Part shown: one piece after another, positions 30,249 through 38,269 of the stretch
How positions within the stretch are numbered: the stretch's first letter is position 1
How the letters are laid out: every line of letters starts with the position of its first letter
NCBI RefSeq assembly: GCF_032460525.1
Contig: NZ_CP135963.1
Coordinates: 4,216,001 to 4,280,000 of the forward strand
Direction of reading: 5' to 3'
Length of the DNA stretch: 64,000 bases
Origin: Geodermatophilus sp. DSM 44513
Lineage (GTDB): Bacteria; Actinomycetota; Actinomycetes; Mycobacteriales; Geodermatophilaceae
Position numbers and translations under genes: made by a program
The notes under the pieces: model-generated
Told to the model about the DNA's origin: nothing
The model's input: only the letters and a program-made list of their open reading frames with translations
Database searches by the model: none

Positions 30249-30254
30249 AGGGTA
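30249..30254 (-). promoter_or_regulatory. Candidate -10 box for purA
   Basis: TACCCT on the minus strand, 52 nt before the purA ATG, giving a leader of about 45 nt with GAGGGG. It overlaps the region just upstream of the divergent unknown gene. Confidence 0.35.
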
Positions 30255-30259
30255 TCGGC

Positions 30260-30877
30260 ATGCCCCTCGTCGAGGTCGACCTGCGCGGGCTGCCGCCGGG
30301 TCAGGCGCCGGCGCGCGCCGAGGTCGCCGCGGCCACCGGGGCCGACGCGCTGCTGGTCCGCGGGCCGGTGCCGGCGCTGGCGGCGGTGCTCACGGCGCTG
30401 TGGAAGGCCGGGCGGACCGCCGCCGTCCCGGTCTCCTGGGAGCCCGCCGGCGACCGCGACTCCGGTGCCCTGGCACGGGCGCTGGGCCTCGGCAGCGGCC
30501 CGGTGCGGGAGCTCGGCCTGGTCCGCGACGACCACGGCGGAGTCCTGCTGCACCACGGCCGCATCGAGGCGGCCGGGGACGGCCGGCGCCGCCCGCTGGC
30601 GCGGCGGCTGGGCGCGCAGGCGCACCACGACGCGGTGAAGGTCGCCGACGGGCCGGTCACCCGGATCGACGTGCGGCCCGACTGGGGGGCCGTGGACACC
30701 CTCGACGTCACGGTGCTGACGCTGCCGCTGCGGCCCGGTCGGCGCACCAGCGGGCGGGCGGTGCAGGTCGCCTGCGACCCGGCCCGGGTGGTGCGCGACG
30801 GCGTCGCCCACCCCCGGCCGGTCACCCGCTGGACCTGGTACGCCGACGACCGCGTCCGCTGGCGGCTGGACCCCTAG
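30260..30877 (+). CDS. Unrecognised protein divergent from purA
   Basis: Protein of 205 aa that I do not recognise. The first half alternates helices and strands with a possible Rossmann-like opening (LLVRGPVPALAAVLTALWKAG). The middle is Arg-rich with HHGRIEAAGDGRRRPLARRL. The second half is beta-rich with VTRIDVRPDWGAVDTLDV, and the end is aromatic and basic (RWTWYADDRVRWRLDP). No signal peptide or membrane segment. The second half faintly resembles the C-terminal lobe of lipid-kinase-like proteins, but the nucleotide-binding GGDG motif is absent. It starts 63 bp from purA in a shared promoter region. Confidence 0.65.
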   Translation: MPLVEVDLRGLPPGQAPARAEVAAATGADALLVRGPVPALAAVLTALWKAGRTAAVPVSWEPAGDRDSGALARALGLGSGPVRELGLVRDDHGGVLLHHGRIEAAGDGRRRPLARRLGAQAHHDAVKVADGPVTRIDVRPDWGAVDTLDVTVLTLPLRPGRRTSGRAVQVACDPARVVRDGVAHPRPVTRWTWYADDRVRWRLDP

Positions 30878-30914
30878 CCGGGCCCACCTCCCCCGCGATC
30901 ACGGCGTCCGGGAA

Positions 30915-30944
30915 GCGACACGCGGACTCCGGCCGGTGTGTCGC
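30915..30944. terminator. Hairpin between convergent genes
   Basis: GCGACAC and GTGTCGC arms (7 bp, 16-nt loop) midway between the unknown 205-aa gene and DUF3151. Plausible bidirectional terminator, moderately strong. Confidence 0.4.
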
Positions 30945-30979
30945 TCCCCGAACCGCGTGCTCGTCGCGGGGCGGCCCGC

Positions 30980-31387
30980 CTACGGCGCGAGCGAGGGGTC
31001 GCAGTCGCGCAGCAGCTGGGTGCAGCGCTCCTGCTCGTCGGTCTCGCCGATCGCCTCGGCCGCGCGGGCCAGCACCGTCACGCAGCGCAGGAAGCCGCGG
31101 TTGGGCTCGTGCGACCACGGCACCGGGCCGTGGCCCTTCCAGCCGTTGCGGCGCAGCGCGTCCAGCCCGCGGTGGTAGCCGGTGCGGGCGTAGGCGTAGG
31201 CCTCGATGGTGCGGCCGTCCCCGATCGCCTCCTCGGCGAGCGCCGCCCAGGCCGCGCTGACCGTCGGGGAGGCCGCGGCGACCTCGGCCGCCGGGGTGCC
31301 CGCGGCGAGAGCAGCCTCGGCCTCCGGGGCGCCCGGCAGCAGGGTCGCCGGGGGCTCGCCGAGCAGGTTGTGGTGCGGGTGCCCCAT
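30980..31387 (-). CDS. DUF3151 domain protein
   Basis: Protein of 135 aa belonging to DUF3151, an actinobacterial family that regularly follows the class II aldolase gene. It is helical, with conserved stretches SPTVSAAWAALAE, EAYAYARTGYHRGLDALRRNGWKG and RGFLRCVTVLARAA (TPR-like in feel). The ATG overlaps the fba stop (ATGA), showing coupling to fba. No catalytic motif. A glycolysis-linked role is suggested only by the conserved pairing. Confidence 0.88.
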   Translation of the reverse strand: MGHPHHNLLGEPPATLLPGAPEAEAALAAGTPAAEVAAASPTVSAAWAALAEEAIGDGRTIEAYAYARTGYHRGLDALRRNGWKGHGPVPWSHEPNRGFLRCVTVLARAAEAIGETDEQERCTQLLRDCDPSLAP

Positions 31388-32421
31388 CAGGAACCCACCG
31401 ACTGGCCGGCGGACAGCAGGTCCTCGCACGCCTGGACCACGCGCGCGGCCATGTTCGTCTCGGCGAGCTTCATGTAGGTGCGCGGGTCGTAGGCCTTCTT
31501 GTTGCCCACCTCGCCGTCGACCTTGAGCACGCCGTCGTAGTTGCTGAACACGTGCCCGGCGATCGGCCGGGTGAAGGCGTACTGGGTGTCGGTGTCCACG
31601 TTCATCTTCACGACGCCGTAGGACAGCGCCTCGCGGATCTCCTCCTGCGCGGACCCCGAGCCGCCGTGGAAGACCAGGTTGAACGGCTTGGCGCCGTCCC
31701 CGAGGTTGAACTCCTTGGCCACGATGGCCTGCCCGCGCTCGAGCACGTCGGGCCGCAGCTTGACGTTGCCGGGCTTGTAGACGCCGTGCACGTTGCCGAA
31801 GGTGGCCGCCAGCAGGTAGACCCCGCGCTCGCCGAGGCCGAGCTGCTGGGCGGTGCGCAGGAAGTCGCCGTCGGCGGTGTAGAGCTTCTCGTTGATCTCG
31901 GCGACGACGCCGTCCTCCTCACCGCCGACGATGCCGATCTCCAGCTCCAGGACGATCTTCGCCGCCGCGCACCGCTCCATGAGCTCCTCGGCGATGTCGA
32001 GGTTCTCGGTGAGCTCGACGGCCGAGCCGTCCCACATGTGCGACTGGAACAGCGGCGCCTGGCCGGCGTCCACCCGGTCCTTGGACAGCGCGACCAGCGG
32101 GCGCACGTAGGAGTCCAGCTTCTCCTTGGGGCAGTGGTCGGTGTGCAGCGCCACGTTGACCGGGTACCGCTCGGCGACGACGTGCGCGAACTCCGCCAGC
32201 GCGACCGCGCCGGTGACCATGTCCTTGACCCTGGTGCCGGAGGCGAACTCCGCGCCGCCGGTGGAGAACTGGATGATGCCGTCGCTGCCGGCGTCGGCGA
32301 ACCCGCGCAGCGCGGCGTTGACCGACTCCGAGGAGGTGCAGTTGATCGCCGGGTAGGCGAAACCGCCCTCCTTCGCCCGGTCGATCATGTCGGCGTAGAC
32401 CTCGGGGGTCGCGATGGGCAT
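31387..32421 (-). CDS. fba: Class II fructose-bisphosphate aldolase
   Basis: Zinc-dependent aldolase of 344 aa, cleaving fructose 1,6-bisphosphate in glycolysis and working in reverse in gluconeogenesis. Key segments are PAINCTSSESVNAA, QFSTGGAEF, the zinc/catalytic region ALHTDHCPK, FHGGSGSAQEEI and NVDTDTQYAF (phosphate binding). ATG 32421 is preferred over GTG 32430 because GAGGAG sits 8 nt before the ATG and overlaps the GTG. Coupled to DUF3151 downstream. A GATACT-like -10 lies about 40-45 nt upstream. Confidence 0.97.
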   Translation of the reverse strand: MPIATPEVYADMIDRAKEGGFAYPAINCTSSESVNAALRGFADAGSDGIIQFSTGGAEFASGTRVKDMVTGAVALAEFAHVVAERYPVNVALHTDHCPKEKLDSYVRPLVALSKDRVDAGQAPLFQSHMWDGSAVELTENLDIAEELMERCAAAKIVLELEIGIVGGEEDGVVAEINEKLYTADGDFLRTAQQLGLGERGVYLLAATFGNVHGVYKPGNVKLRPDVLERGQAIVAKEFNLGDGAKPFNLVFHGGSGSAQEEIREALSYGVVKMNVDTDTQYAFTRPIAGHVFSNYDGVLKVDGEVGNKKAYDPRTYMKLAETNMAARVVQACEDLLSAGQSVGS

Positions 32422-32520
32422 GCGGGGCACTCCTCGTGTGGGGTGGCGCTGGTCCGGCGGTCAGTATCGCGCCCGGGTCGGCGGCCGCGACACCCCGCTA
32501 CCCGGCCCTCCGGACGCCGC

Positions 32521-33873
32521 TCACCCCCCGGCCGCCCGGCCGGCCACCCGCGCGGCGACCAGCACCGGGTCGAACACCGGCGAGAACGGCGGGGCGTAGG
32601 ACAGGTCGCAGTCGGCGAGCTCGTCGGCGGTCCACCCGGCCCAGATCGCGGTGGCCAGGACGTCGACCCGCTTGCCGGCTCCTGGCCCGCCGACGACCTG
32701 ACCCCCGAGCAGCTGACCGGACCCGCCGTCCACCACCAGCTTGACCGCGATCGGCCCGGCGCCGGGGTAGTAGCCGGCCCGCGTCGTCTCCTCCACGGTC
32801 TCGGCGCGGACGTCGTGGCCGGCGGCCTCGGCCTGCCCGGTGCACAGCCCGGTCCGCCCGATCTCCAGGTCGCCCACCTTGGTGATCGAGGTGCCCAGGA
32901 CGCCGGCGAAACGGGCCGCCCGGCCGCCGACGACCGAACCGGCCACCCGGCCCTGGCGGTTGGCGTGCGTGCCGAGCGCGACGTGCACCGCCTGGCCGGT
33001 CAGCCGGTGGAACGTCTCGCTGCAGTCACCGGCCGCGAGGACGTGGCCGTGCGAGCGGCTGCGCTGGCTGCGGTCGACCTCGATGGCCCCGGTCTCCCCG
33101 ATCCGCAGGCCGGCCGCCCGGGCCAGCTCGACCTCGGGGCCCAGGCCGAGCCCGACGACGACCAGGTCGCAGGGGTAGCTGCCGGCGTCGGTGGTCACCG
33201 CCCGCGCCGCGCCGTCCGCGCCGGTCTCCACGGCGCACACCGGCTGGTCGGGCTGCACGTCGATGCCCAGGTCGCCCATCGCCTTGCACACCCGCTCGCC
33301 CATGTCGGCGTCCAGCTGGGGCATGGGCAGGGAGTCGGCCAGCACCACGGTCACCTCCAGACCGCGGGTCCGCAGCACCTCGGCCATCTCCAGGCCGATG
33401 TACCCGCCGCCGAGGACCACCGCGTGGCGGGCGCCGGCGGCGATCGCCGCGCGGATGTCGGCGCCGTCGGCCAGCCGATGCACGCCGTGCACGCCGGGGG
33501 CGTCCAGGCCGGGGACGTCCGGGCGCATCGGCCGCCCGCCGGTGGCGACCACCAGCCGGTCGAAGCCGAGCGTCTCGCCGGTGCTGGTGCGCACGGTGCC
33601 CGCGTCGAGGTCGAGCTCCTCGGCGCGGGTGCCGGTGCGCACGTCGACGTCCCGGGCGGTGAAGTCGCGCGGGGTGCGGGCGACCAGCTGGTCGCGGTCC
33701 TCGACGAGGTCGCCCACCCAGTACGGGATCCCGCAGGCGGAGAAGGAGACCTCGGGGCCCTGCTCCAGGACGGTGATCGCCAGGTCGTCGGCCGGGCGCA
33801 GCCGGCGCGCCGTGCTGGCCGCGGACATGCCGGCGGCGTCCCCGCCGACGACCAGCAGCCGCTCAGCGCTCAC
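32521..33873 (-). CDS. FAD-dependent pyridine nucleotide-disulfide oxidoreductase, CoA-disulfide reductase-like
   Basis: Flavoprotein of 450 aa with an N-terminal FAD motif GGDAAGMSAA, an NAD(P) motif VLGGGYIGLEMAEVL and the second FAD contact AAGDCSETFH. The active-site cysteine of CoA-disulfide reductase/NADH oxidase enzymes is present in SFSACGIPYW (Cys47), so a single-cysteine thiol or water-forming NADH oxidase chemistry is likely rather than a CxxxxC glutathione-reductase type. C-terminal dimerisation domain complete. Stands alone between fba and pyrE, same strand; no Shine-Dalgarno sequence is obvious before its GTG. Substrate uncertain. Confidence 0.9.
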   Translation of the reverse strand: MSAERLLVVGGDAAGMSAASTARRLRPADDLAITVLEQGPEVSFSACGIPYWVGDLVEDRDQLVARTPRDFTARDVDVRTGTRAEELDLDAGTVRTSTGETLGFDRLVVATGGRPMRPDVPGLDAPGVHGVHRLADGADIRAAIAAGARHAVVLGGGYIGLEMAEVLRTRGLEVTVVLADSLPMPQLDADMGERVCKAMGDLGIDVQPDQPVCAVETGADGAARAVTTDAGSYPCDLVVVGLGLGPEVELARAAGLRIGETGAIEVDRSQRSRSHGHVLAAGDCSETFHRLTGQAVHVALGTHANRQGRVAGSVVGGRAARFAGVLGTSITKVGDLEIGRTGLCTGQAEAAGHDVRAETVEETTRAGYYPGAGPIAVKLVVDGGSGQLLGGQVVGGPGAGKRVDVLATAIWAGWTADELADCDLSYAPPFSPVFDPVLVAARVAGRAAGG

Positions 33874-33991
33874 GCGGTCACGGACGGCCGCCGGTGCAGC
33901 ACCCGGCCGGGAGCGCCGGTGGGCCCGGCCCCCCGCGTCGTCGTCACGGTGGACACCGTCACACGGTACGACGCCACCGCCGTCGGTCGGC

Positions 33992-34594
33992 TCAGCGCAG
34001 GCCGAGGTCGGCGAGGGTGAACGCGGCCCGGTACTCCAGGCCCGCCGCCTCGACCGCGGCCCGCCCCCCGCGGTCCACGACCACCGCGACGGCGACCGGC
34101 TCCGCGCCGGCCTCGCGCAGTGCCTCCGCGGCGGCCAGCGGGCTGGCGCCGGTGGTGGAGACGTCCTCCACCACGAGCACCGCGCGCCCGGCGACGTCCG
34201 GGCCCTCGATCCGCCGCTGCAGGCCGTGCGCCTTGTCGGTCTTGCGGACGACGCAGGCGTCCAGGAAGCCCTCCCCCGCGGCGGCGGCGTGCAGCATCGC
34301 CGCGGCCACCGGGTCCGCGCCCAGGGTGAGCCCGCCGACGACGTCGTAGCGCAGGTCGCCGGTGAGCTGGCGCATCACCCGCCCGACCAGCGGGGCGCCC
34401 TCGTGGTGCAGCGTGAGCCGGCGCAGGTCGACGTACCAGTCCGCCTCCTGCCCCGAGGACAGCGTCACCCGCCCGTGCACGACGGCGAGCTCGACGACGA
34501 GCTCGAGCAGCCGGTCGCGGTCGGGGTGGGCGGCCCCGTTCCAGGGGCCCGGCCCGAGGGACGAGGGGTGGAGGGGGTCGGGGTCCTTCTGCAC
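33992..34594 (-). CDS. pyrE: Orotate phosphoribosyltransferase
   Basis: PyrE, 200 aa, attaches PRPP to orotate in pyrimidine synthesis. Visible are AVVHGRVTLSSGQEADWYVDLR, GGLTLGADP, VVRKTDKAHG and the PRPP loop VLVVEDVSTTGAS. GTG 34594 has no free Shine-Dalgarno sequence but lies 7 nt after TAGGGT, which both supports this start and implies a leaderless message. The first 22 residues are a poorly conserved Pro-rich lead-in. No other pyr gene is nearby. Confidence 0.94.
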   Translation of the reverse strand: MQKDPDPLHPSSLGPGPWNGAAHPDRDRLLELVVELAVVHGRVTLSSGQEADWYVDLRRLTLHHEGAPLVGRVMRQLTGDLRYDVVGGLTLGADPVAAAMLHAAAAGEGFLDACVVRKTDKAHGLQRRIEGPDVAGRAVLVVEDVSTTGASPLAAAEALREAGAEPVAVAVVVDRGGRAAVEAAGLEYRAAFTLADLGLR

Positions 34595-34601
34595 TCCGTC
34601 G

Positions 34602-34607
34602 ACCCTA
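34602..34607 (-). promoter_or_regulatory. Candidate -10 box for pyrE
   Basis: TAGGGT on the minus strand, 7 nt before GTG 34594. It lies in the 37-bp gap between pyrE and the stop of the upstream fasciclin gene. Confidence 0.5.
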
Positions 34608-34631
34608 CTGACGGTGAGCGGGCGCGGCTGC

Positions 34632-35279
34632 TCAGCCGGCCGGCGGGGTGAGCACCTGGTCGAGGAGGTAGACGGTGGCGTTGAGCGTGGCGACGTTGCC
34701 GCAGACCACCGTCGCGTCGGCAGCGCCGAGCAGCGTCTGGTCGGCACCGATCGTGTAGGTGTCGCCCGCGCCGTCGACGGTCACCTGCCCGCCGGCGAGG
34801 GTGGTGTGCGTGCCGGCCAGCTCGCCGGGGGTGAGTCGCCGGGCGATGACGTGGTGGGTGACCAGGGCGGTCAGCCGTGGGGTGTCGGCCAGCAGCGGGT
34901 CCAGCGCGGCGCGCGGGACGGCGGCGAAGGCCGCGTCGACCGGCGCCAGCACGGTGAGGTCCGCGGTGGCGTCGAGGGACGCGGACAGCGCGGCCGCGCG
35001 CACGGCCCCCGTGGTGGCGCCCAGCTCGGGGACGGTCGCCATGGCCGTGGCCGCCGGGGCGCCGGCGAGGGCGGCCGCGCTGCCCGGCCCCTCCGCGGGC
35101 AGCGCGGGGCAGCCATCCCCGAACGGGCCGGTCGGCGCCGGCGGGGCGGCCTCGGCGGAGGCGGCCGTCGCCGGGGTGCTGCCCGCCGTCGCCGGGACGT
35201 CGGAGCCGCACCCGGGCAGCGACAGCGCCAGCACGGCGGCGGCGGCGAGCGGGGCGCGGTGGATCGCGGTGCGCGTCAC
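34632..35279 (-). CDS. Fasciclin-domain lipoprotein (first paralogue)
   Basis: Lipoprotein of 215 aa: signal peptide with lipobox LPGC (Cys24), an Ala/Pro/Thr-rich spacer, then one FAS1 domain from about residue 75. FAS1 features are LTVLAPVDAAFAAVP, ALVTHHVIARRLTPGEL and NATVYLLDQVL. Two cysteines (GDGCPA and VVCGN) are shared with the neighbouring paralogue. GTG 35279 has AAGGAG 9 nt upstream. Related mycobacterial proteins MPT70/MPT83 are surface adhesin-like antigens; the same extracytoplasmic role is likely but unproven. Confidence 0.9.
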   Translation of the reverse strand: MTRTAIHRAPLAAAAVLALSLPGCGSDVPATAGSTPATAASAEAAPPAPTGPFGDGCPALPAEGPGSAAALAGAPAATAMATVPELGATTGAVRAAALSASLDATADLTVLAPVDAAFAAVPRAALDPLLADTPRLTALVTHHVIARRLTPGELAGTHTTLAGGQVTVDGAGDTYTIGADQTLLGAADATVVCGNVATLNATVYLLDQVLTPPAG

Positions 35280-35370
35280 GGGGCGGGGCTCCTTCGTCGG
35301 GGGCGCCGACATCATCACCGTCCGGGCCGGCCGCTCCCGGGAGCGGCGCGGCGCAGCGCCCCACGACGGC

Positions 35371-35408
35371 GCTGCGGGCCGCCGTCCGGGTGGACGACGG
35401 CCCGCAGC
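35371..35408. terminator. Strong hairpin between the two fasciclin genes
   Basis: A 16-bp inverted repeat with a single mismatch (GCTGCGGGCCG.. arms, 6-nt loop). It lies after the repeat array and 91 bp before the downstream fasciclin start, so it can end the upstream transcript. Confidence 0.65.
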
Positions 35409-35438
35409 AGGCGCACCACGTCCCCGCCGCGCGGGCGG

Positions 35439-35758
35439 GGTGGCCCCCGTGCAGGGTCCCGCCCCGAGCGTGCGGGGGGTGGGGGCACGGGTGGCCCCGT
35501 CCCGGGTCCCGCCCCGAGCCTGCGAGGGGTGGGGAGGACGGGCGGCCTCCCTGCAGGGTCCCGCTGCGAGCGTGCGAGCGGCGGGGGGCAGGGGTGGCCC
35601 CGTCCCGGGTCCCGCCCCGAGCCTGCGAGGGGTGGGGAGGACGGGTGGCCCCCGTGCAGGGTCCCGCCCCGAGCCTGCGAGGGGTGGGGAGGACGGGTGG
35701 CCCCCGTGCAGGGTCCCGCCCCGAGCGTGCGAGGGGTGGGGGGCACAGGGGTCCTTCA
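35439..35758 (-). repeat. Six-unit tandem array of a dispersed intergenic repeat
   Basis: Six units of 51-52 bp start at 35439, 35490, 35541, 35593, 35644 and 35696. Each has the plan GGTGGCC - GGGTCCCGCCCCGAGC - (G/C)TGCGAGGGGTGGGG. Units 2 and 4 are nearly identical, as are 5 and 6; unit 3 is most diverged. Read on the minus strand, the array begins with GAAGGACCCC overlapping the stop codon of the second fasciclin gene. There are no unique spacers, so this is not CRISPR. Together with the hairpin at 35371 it fills the 479-bp gap between the fasciclin genes; no ORF in it is credible. Confidence 0.88.
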
Positions 35759-36439
35759 TCAGGCGGCCGGGGGGGCCAGGACCTGGTCGACGATGTAGAC
35801 GGTGGCGTTGGCCGTCTGCACGTTGCCGCAGATGACCGAGGCCGGCGTGCCGGTGACGGTGCCCTCGATGGTGAACATCTCGCCGGAGCCGGTGATGGTC
35901 ACCGGGTCGCCGTTGATGTCGGTCTGCTCGCCGGCCAGCTGGTCCGGGGAGAGCCGGCCCTGCAGCACGTGGTGGGTGAGGATCGCGGTCAGCTGGGCGT
36001 TGTCGGCCAGCACGGTCTCCAGGGTCCCCGCCGGGAGGGCCTCGAACGCCGGGTTCGCCGGGGCGATCACGGTGATGTCGTCGGTGGTGTTCAGCGTGTC
36101 GCCCAGGTTGGCGGCGGTCACGGCCTGCACCAGGGTGGACAGGGCCGGGTTGTTGCTGGCCGCGGTGGCGACCGGGTCGTCGGTCATGCCCTGGAAGCTG
36201 CCCTCACCGTCGGCGGGGACGGCCGAGCAGCCCTCGCCGAAGGGCTCCTCGGACACGGGCATCGCGCTGCTGGAGGGCGCCGACGAGCTGGACCCGCCAC
36301 CGGCGGCGCTGCTGGCGGCGCTGCCCGCGCTGCCGGCGGCGTCGGACGCGGCCTCCTCGGCGCCACAGGCGGTCATGGTCAGGGCCAGGGCCGAGGCGGC
36401 GGTGAGCAGGGCGGTGCGGGTCAGGCGGGTGCTCTTCAC
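35759..36439 (-). CDS. Fasciclin-domain lipoprotein (second paralogue)
   Basis: Lipoprotein of 226 aa with a signal peptide ending at the lipobox MTAC (Cys25), a Ser/Ala/Gly-rich spacer (about residues 28-62) and a FAS1 domain. Conserved blocks are ITVIAPANPAFEALP, ILTHHVLQGRLSPDQL and NATVYIVDQVL, plus the two cysteines GEGCSA and VICGN. It is clearly a tandem paralogue of the next fasciclin gene. GTG 36439 has AAGGAG 6 nt upstream. It follows a molybdopterin oxidoreductase on the same strand, a neighbourhood also seen in other actinobacteria. Confidence 0.92.
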   Translation of the reverse strand: MKSTRLTRTALLTAASALALTMTACGAEEAASDAAGSAGSAASSAAGGGSSSSAPSSSAMPVSEEPFGEGCSAVPADGEGSFQGMTDDPVATAASNNPALSTLVQAVTAANLGDTLNTTDDITVIAPANPAFEALPAGTLETVLADNAQLTAILTHHVLQGRLSPDQLAGEQTDINGDPVTITGSGEMFTIEGTVTGTPASVICGNVQTANATVYIVDQVLAPPAA

Positions 36440-36473
36440 GGGGTGCTCCTTGGTCGTCGTCGTGCGGGGTCGT

Positions 36474-36499
36474 GGCCCCCGACCGGGGAGGTCGGGGCC
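36474..36499 (-). terminator. Hairpin between the molybdopterin oxidoreductase and fasciclin genes
   Basis: GGCCCC(C)GACC and GGTCGGGGCC arms with a 5-nt loop, one bulged C, between the oxidoreductase stop and the second fasciclin Shine-Dalgarno. It may separate the two transcripts. Confidence 0.45.
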
Positions 36500-36536
36500 G
36501 CGCCTGCGGCCGGGGGCCGAGGCGAGTCAGGAGGGG

Positions 36537-38204
36537 TCAGGTGACGCTGACCCGGATGGAGTGCAGGCCGCTGGCGCCGTCCGGGAAGGGAGTGGCCCGC
36601 TGCTCGGTCTGCAGCTCGCCGTCGGCGCCAGTGGCGCGGACGGTCAGCTGGTGGGGCCCGGGGGCGAAGTCGTACGGCAGCACCCACTGGCGCCACAGGT
36701 CGGCGTCGACCTGCGGGGACAGCTGCGCGGGCAGCCACTCGCCGTCGTCGACGCGGACCTCGACGGCGGAGATGCCGCGGGTCTGCGCCCAGGCCACCCC
36801 GGCGATGGGCCGGCGTCCGGCGGGGAAGGCGCGCAGCGGCGCGGGGGTGTCGATGCGGGAGGCGACCTTGATCGGCGCCTGGGCGGCCCAGTCCCGCTGG
36901 GTCCAGTAGGCGGCGGAGGCGGCGTAGGTGGAGGCCTCGATGCCGACCATCCACTTGCAGGCCGACACGTAGCCGTACAGGCCGGGGATGAGCATCCGCA
37001 CCGGGAAGCCGTGCTGCACCGGGAGCGGCTCGCCGTTCATCCCGAAGGCGATCATCGCGTCCTCGACCTCGAGCGCCGAGCGGGTCGGGGCGCCGATGGT
37101 CATCCCGTCCGAGGAGCGGCAGACCAGCTGGTCCGAGCCCGGCTGGATGCCGTTCTCGCGCAGCACGGCCCCCAGCGGGACGCCGAGCCAGCGCGCCGTG
37201 CCGGCCAGCTGGCCGCCGACCTCGTTGGAGACGCAGGTCAGCGTGACGTCGCGCTCGATGACGTCGTCGCGGCCGAGCAGCTCGTCGAGGGTGTAGCTGC
37301 GCGGGGAGTCGAACATCCCGGTCAGCGTCAGCCGGTAGTCCGCCGGGCGGATCTGCGGCACGGTGATCGCGGTGTCCACGCGGTAGAAGTCGCGGGTGGA
37401 CGTGAACAGCGGCGTCAGGCCGTCGACGGTCCCGGCGAGGTCCGCACCGGCGGGCAGGGCCGCGGCCGGTGACGCCGGGCGCGGGAGGACCAGGTCGGCC
37501 CGGGCGCCGCCGACGTCGAAGCGGCGCAGCAGCAGCCGGCCCGCGCCACCGGCGACGACCGCGGTGCCCACGGCCGCCCCGCCGGCGAGGAAGAAGCGGC
37601 GGCGGTCCAGGCCGGCGCCCTTGCGGTCCCCGGCGCCGAGCGCGTCGCGCAGCCGCTCGAGCGGGGCCCGGCCGCCGTCGTGCGCGGCGTCGACGGGACG
37701 GGCGGGTGCGGCGCCGGTCGGCACGGAGAGCGGGGCCAGCAGGGCCAGCAGGGCGGCGATCCCGGCGAGGGCGCCGACCAGGGCGGGCAGCGCGTCGAGC
37801 GGGCCGCCGGCCGGCCCGGTCACCGCCGCGGCCGCGCCGACGACGCCGAACAGCGCGATGCCGGCGACCCCGACCGGGCGACGGCGCAGCGCCAGGACGC
37901 CGAGGACCAGGGCGTAGCCGGCGATCAGGACGAGCGTGCCGACGACGAGGGCCGTCTTGTCGTCCTCGCCGAAGGTGGCGATCGCGAACGCCTTGACCGG
38001 CTCGGGGGTGAGGGTGATGACCGTGTCGCCCACCGCCACGACCGGGGATGCCTGGGGGCCGATCAGCCCGGCGACCAGCTCGCCCACGCCCAGGGCGACG
38101 CCGGCGGAGAGCAGCCCGGCCGCGGCGGCCAGCGGACGGCGCCCCCGCGGGGGGAGCTCGTCCGGCCCGGTCGCCGGGGCCGGGGCCTGCTCGGTCGTGG
38201 TCAC
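36537..38204 (-). CDS. Membrane-anchored molybdopterin-dependent oxidoreductase (sulfite oxidase/YedY-like)
   Basis: Protein of 555 aa. The first 165 residues hold about four membrane helices. A DRRRFFLAGG segment then precedes another hydrophobic stretch, like a degenerate internal Tat signal. The rest is a sulfite-oxidase-fold catalytic domain with the cofactor cysteine in LTCVSNEVGG and the downstream GLYGYVSACKW and a C-terminal dimerisation domain. The catalytic part would face outward. Family members reduce methionine sulfoxide or oxidise sulfite; here the substrate is unknown. Redox maintenance of the neighbouring fasciclin lipoproteins is possible. Confidence 0.9.
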   Translation of the reverse strand: MTTTEQAPAPATGPDELPPRGRRPLAAAAGLLSAGVALGVGELVAGLIGPQASPVVAVGDTVITLTPEPVKAFAIATFGEDDKTALVVGTLVLIAGYALVLGVLALRRRPVGVAGIALFGVVGAAAAVTGPAGGPLDALPALVGALAGIAALLALLAPLSVPTGAAPARPVDAAHDGGRAPLERLRDALGAGDRKGAGLDRRRFFLAGGAAVGTAVVAGGAGRLLLRRFDVGGARADLVLPRPASPAAALPAGADLAGTVDGLTPLFTSTRDFYRVDTAITVPQIRPADYRLTLTGMFDSPRSYTLDELLGRDDVIERDVTLTCVSNEVGGQLAGTARWLGVPLGAVLRENGIQPGSDQLVCRSSDGMTIGAPTRSALEVEDAMIAFGMNGEPLPVQHGFPVRMLIPGLYGYVSACKWMVGIEASTYAASAAYWTQRDWAAQAPIKVASRIDTPAPLRAFPAGRRPIAGVAWAQTRGISAVEVRVDDGEWLPAQLSPQVDADLWRQWVLPYDFAPGPHQLTVRATGADGELQTEQRATPFPDGASGLHSIRVSVT

Positions 38205-38269
38205 GTCCGGTCTTCGCGACCAGCCGTGCTACGGGTTCACCGATCCGGTAACGATCGGGTCACGATGGG

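Noticed and set aside
35439..35748. CRISPR-like regular array
   Set aside because: Units are directly adjacent, 51-52 bp and vary internally; there are no unique spacers of constant length and no cas genes.
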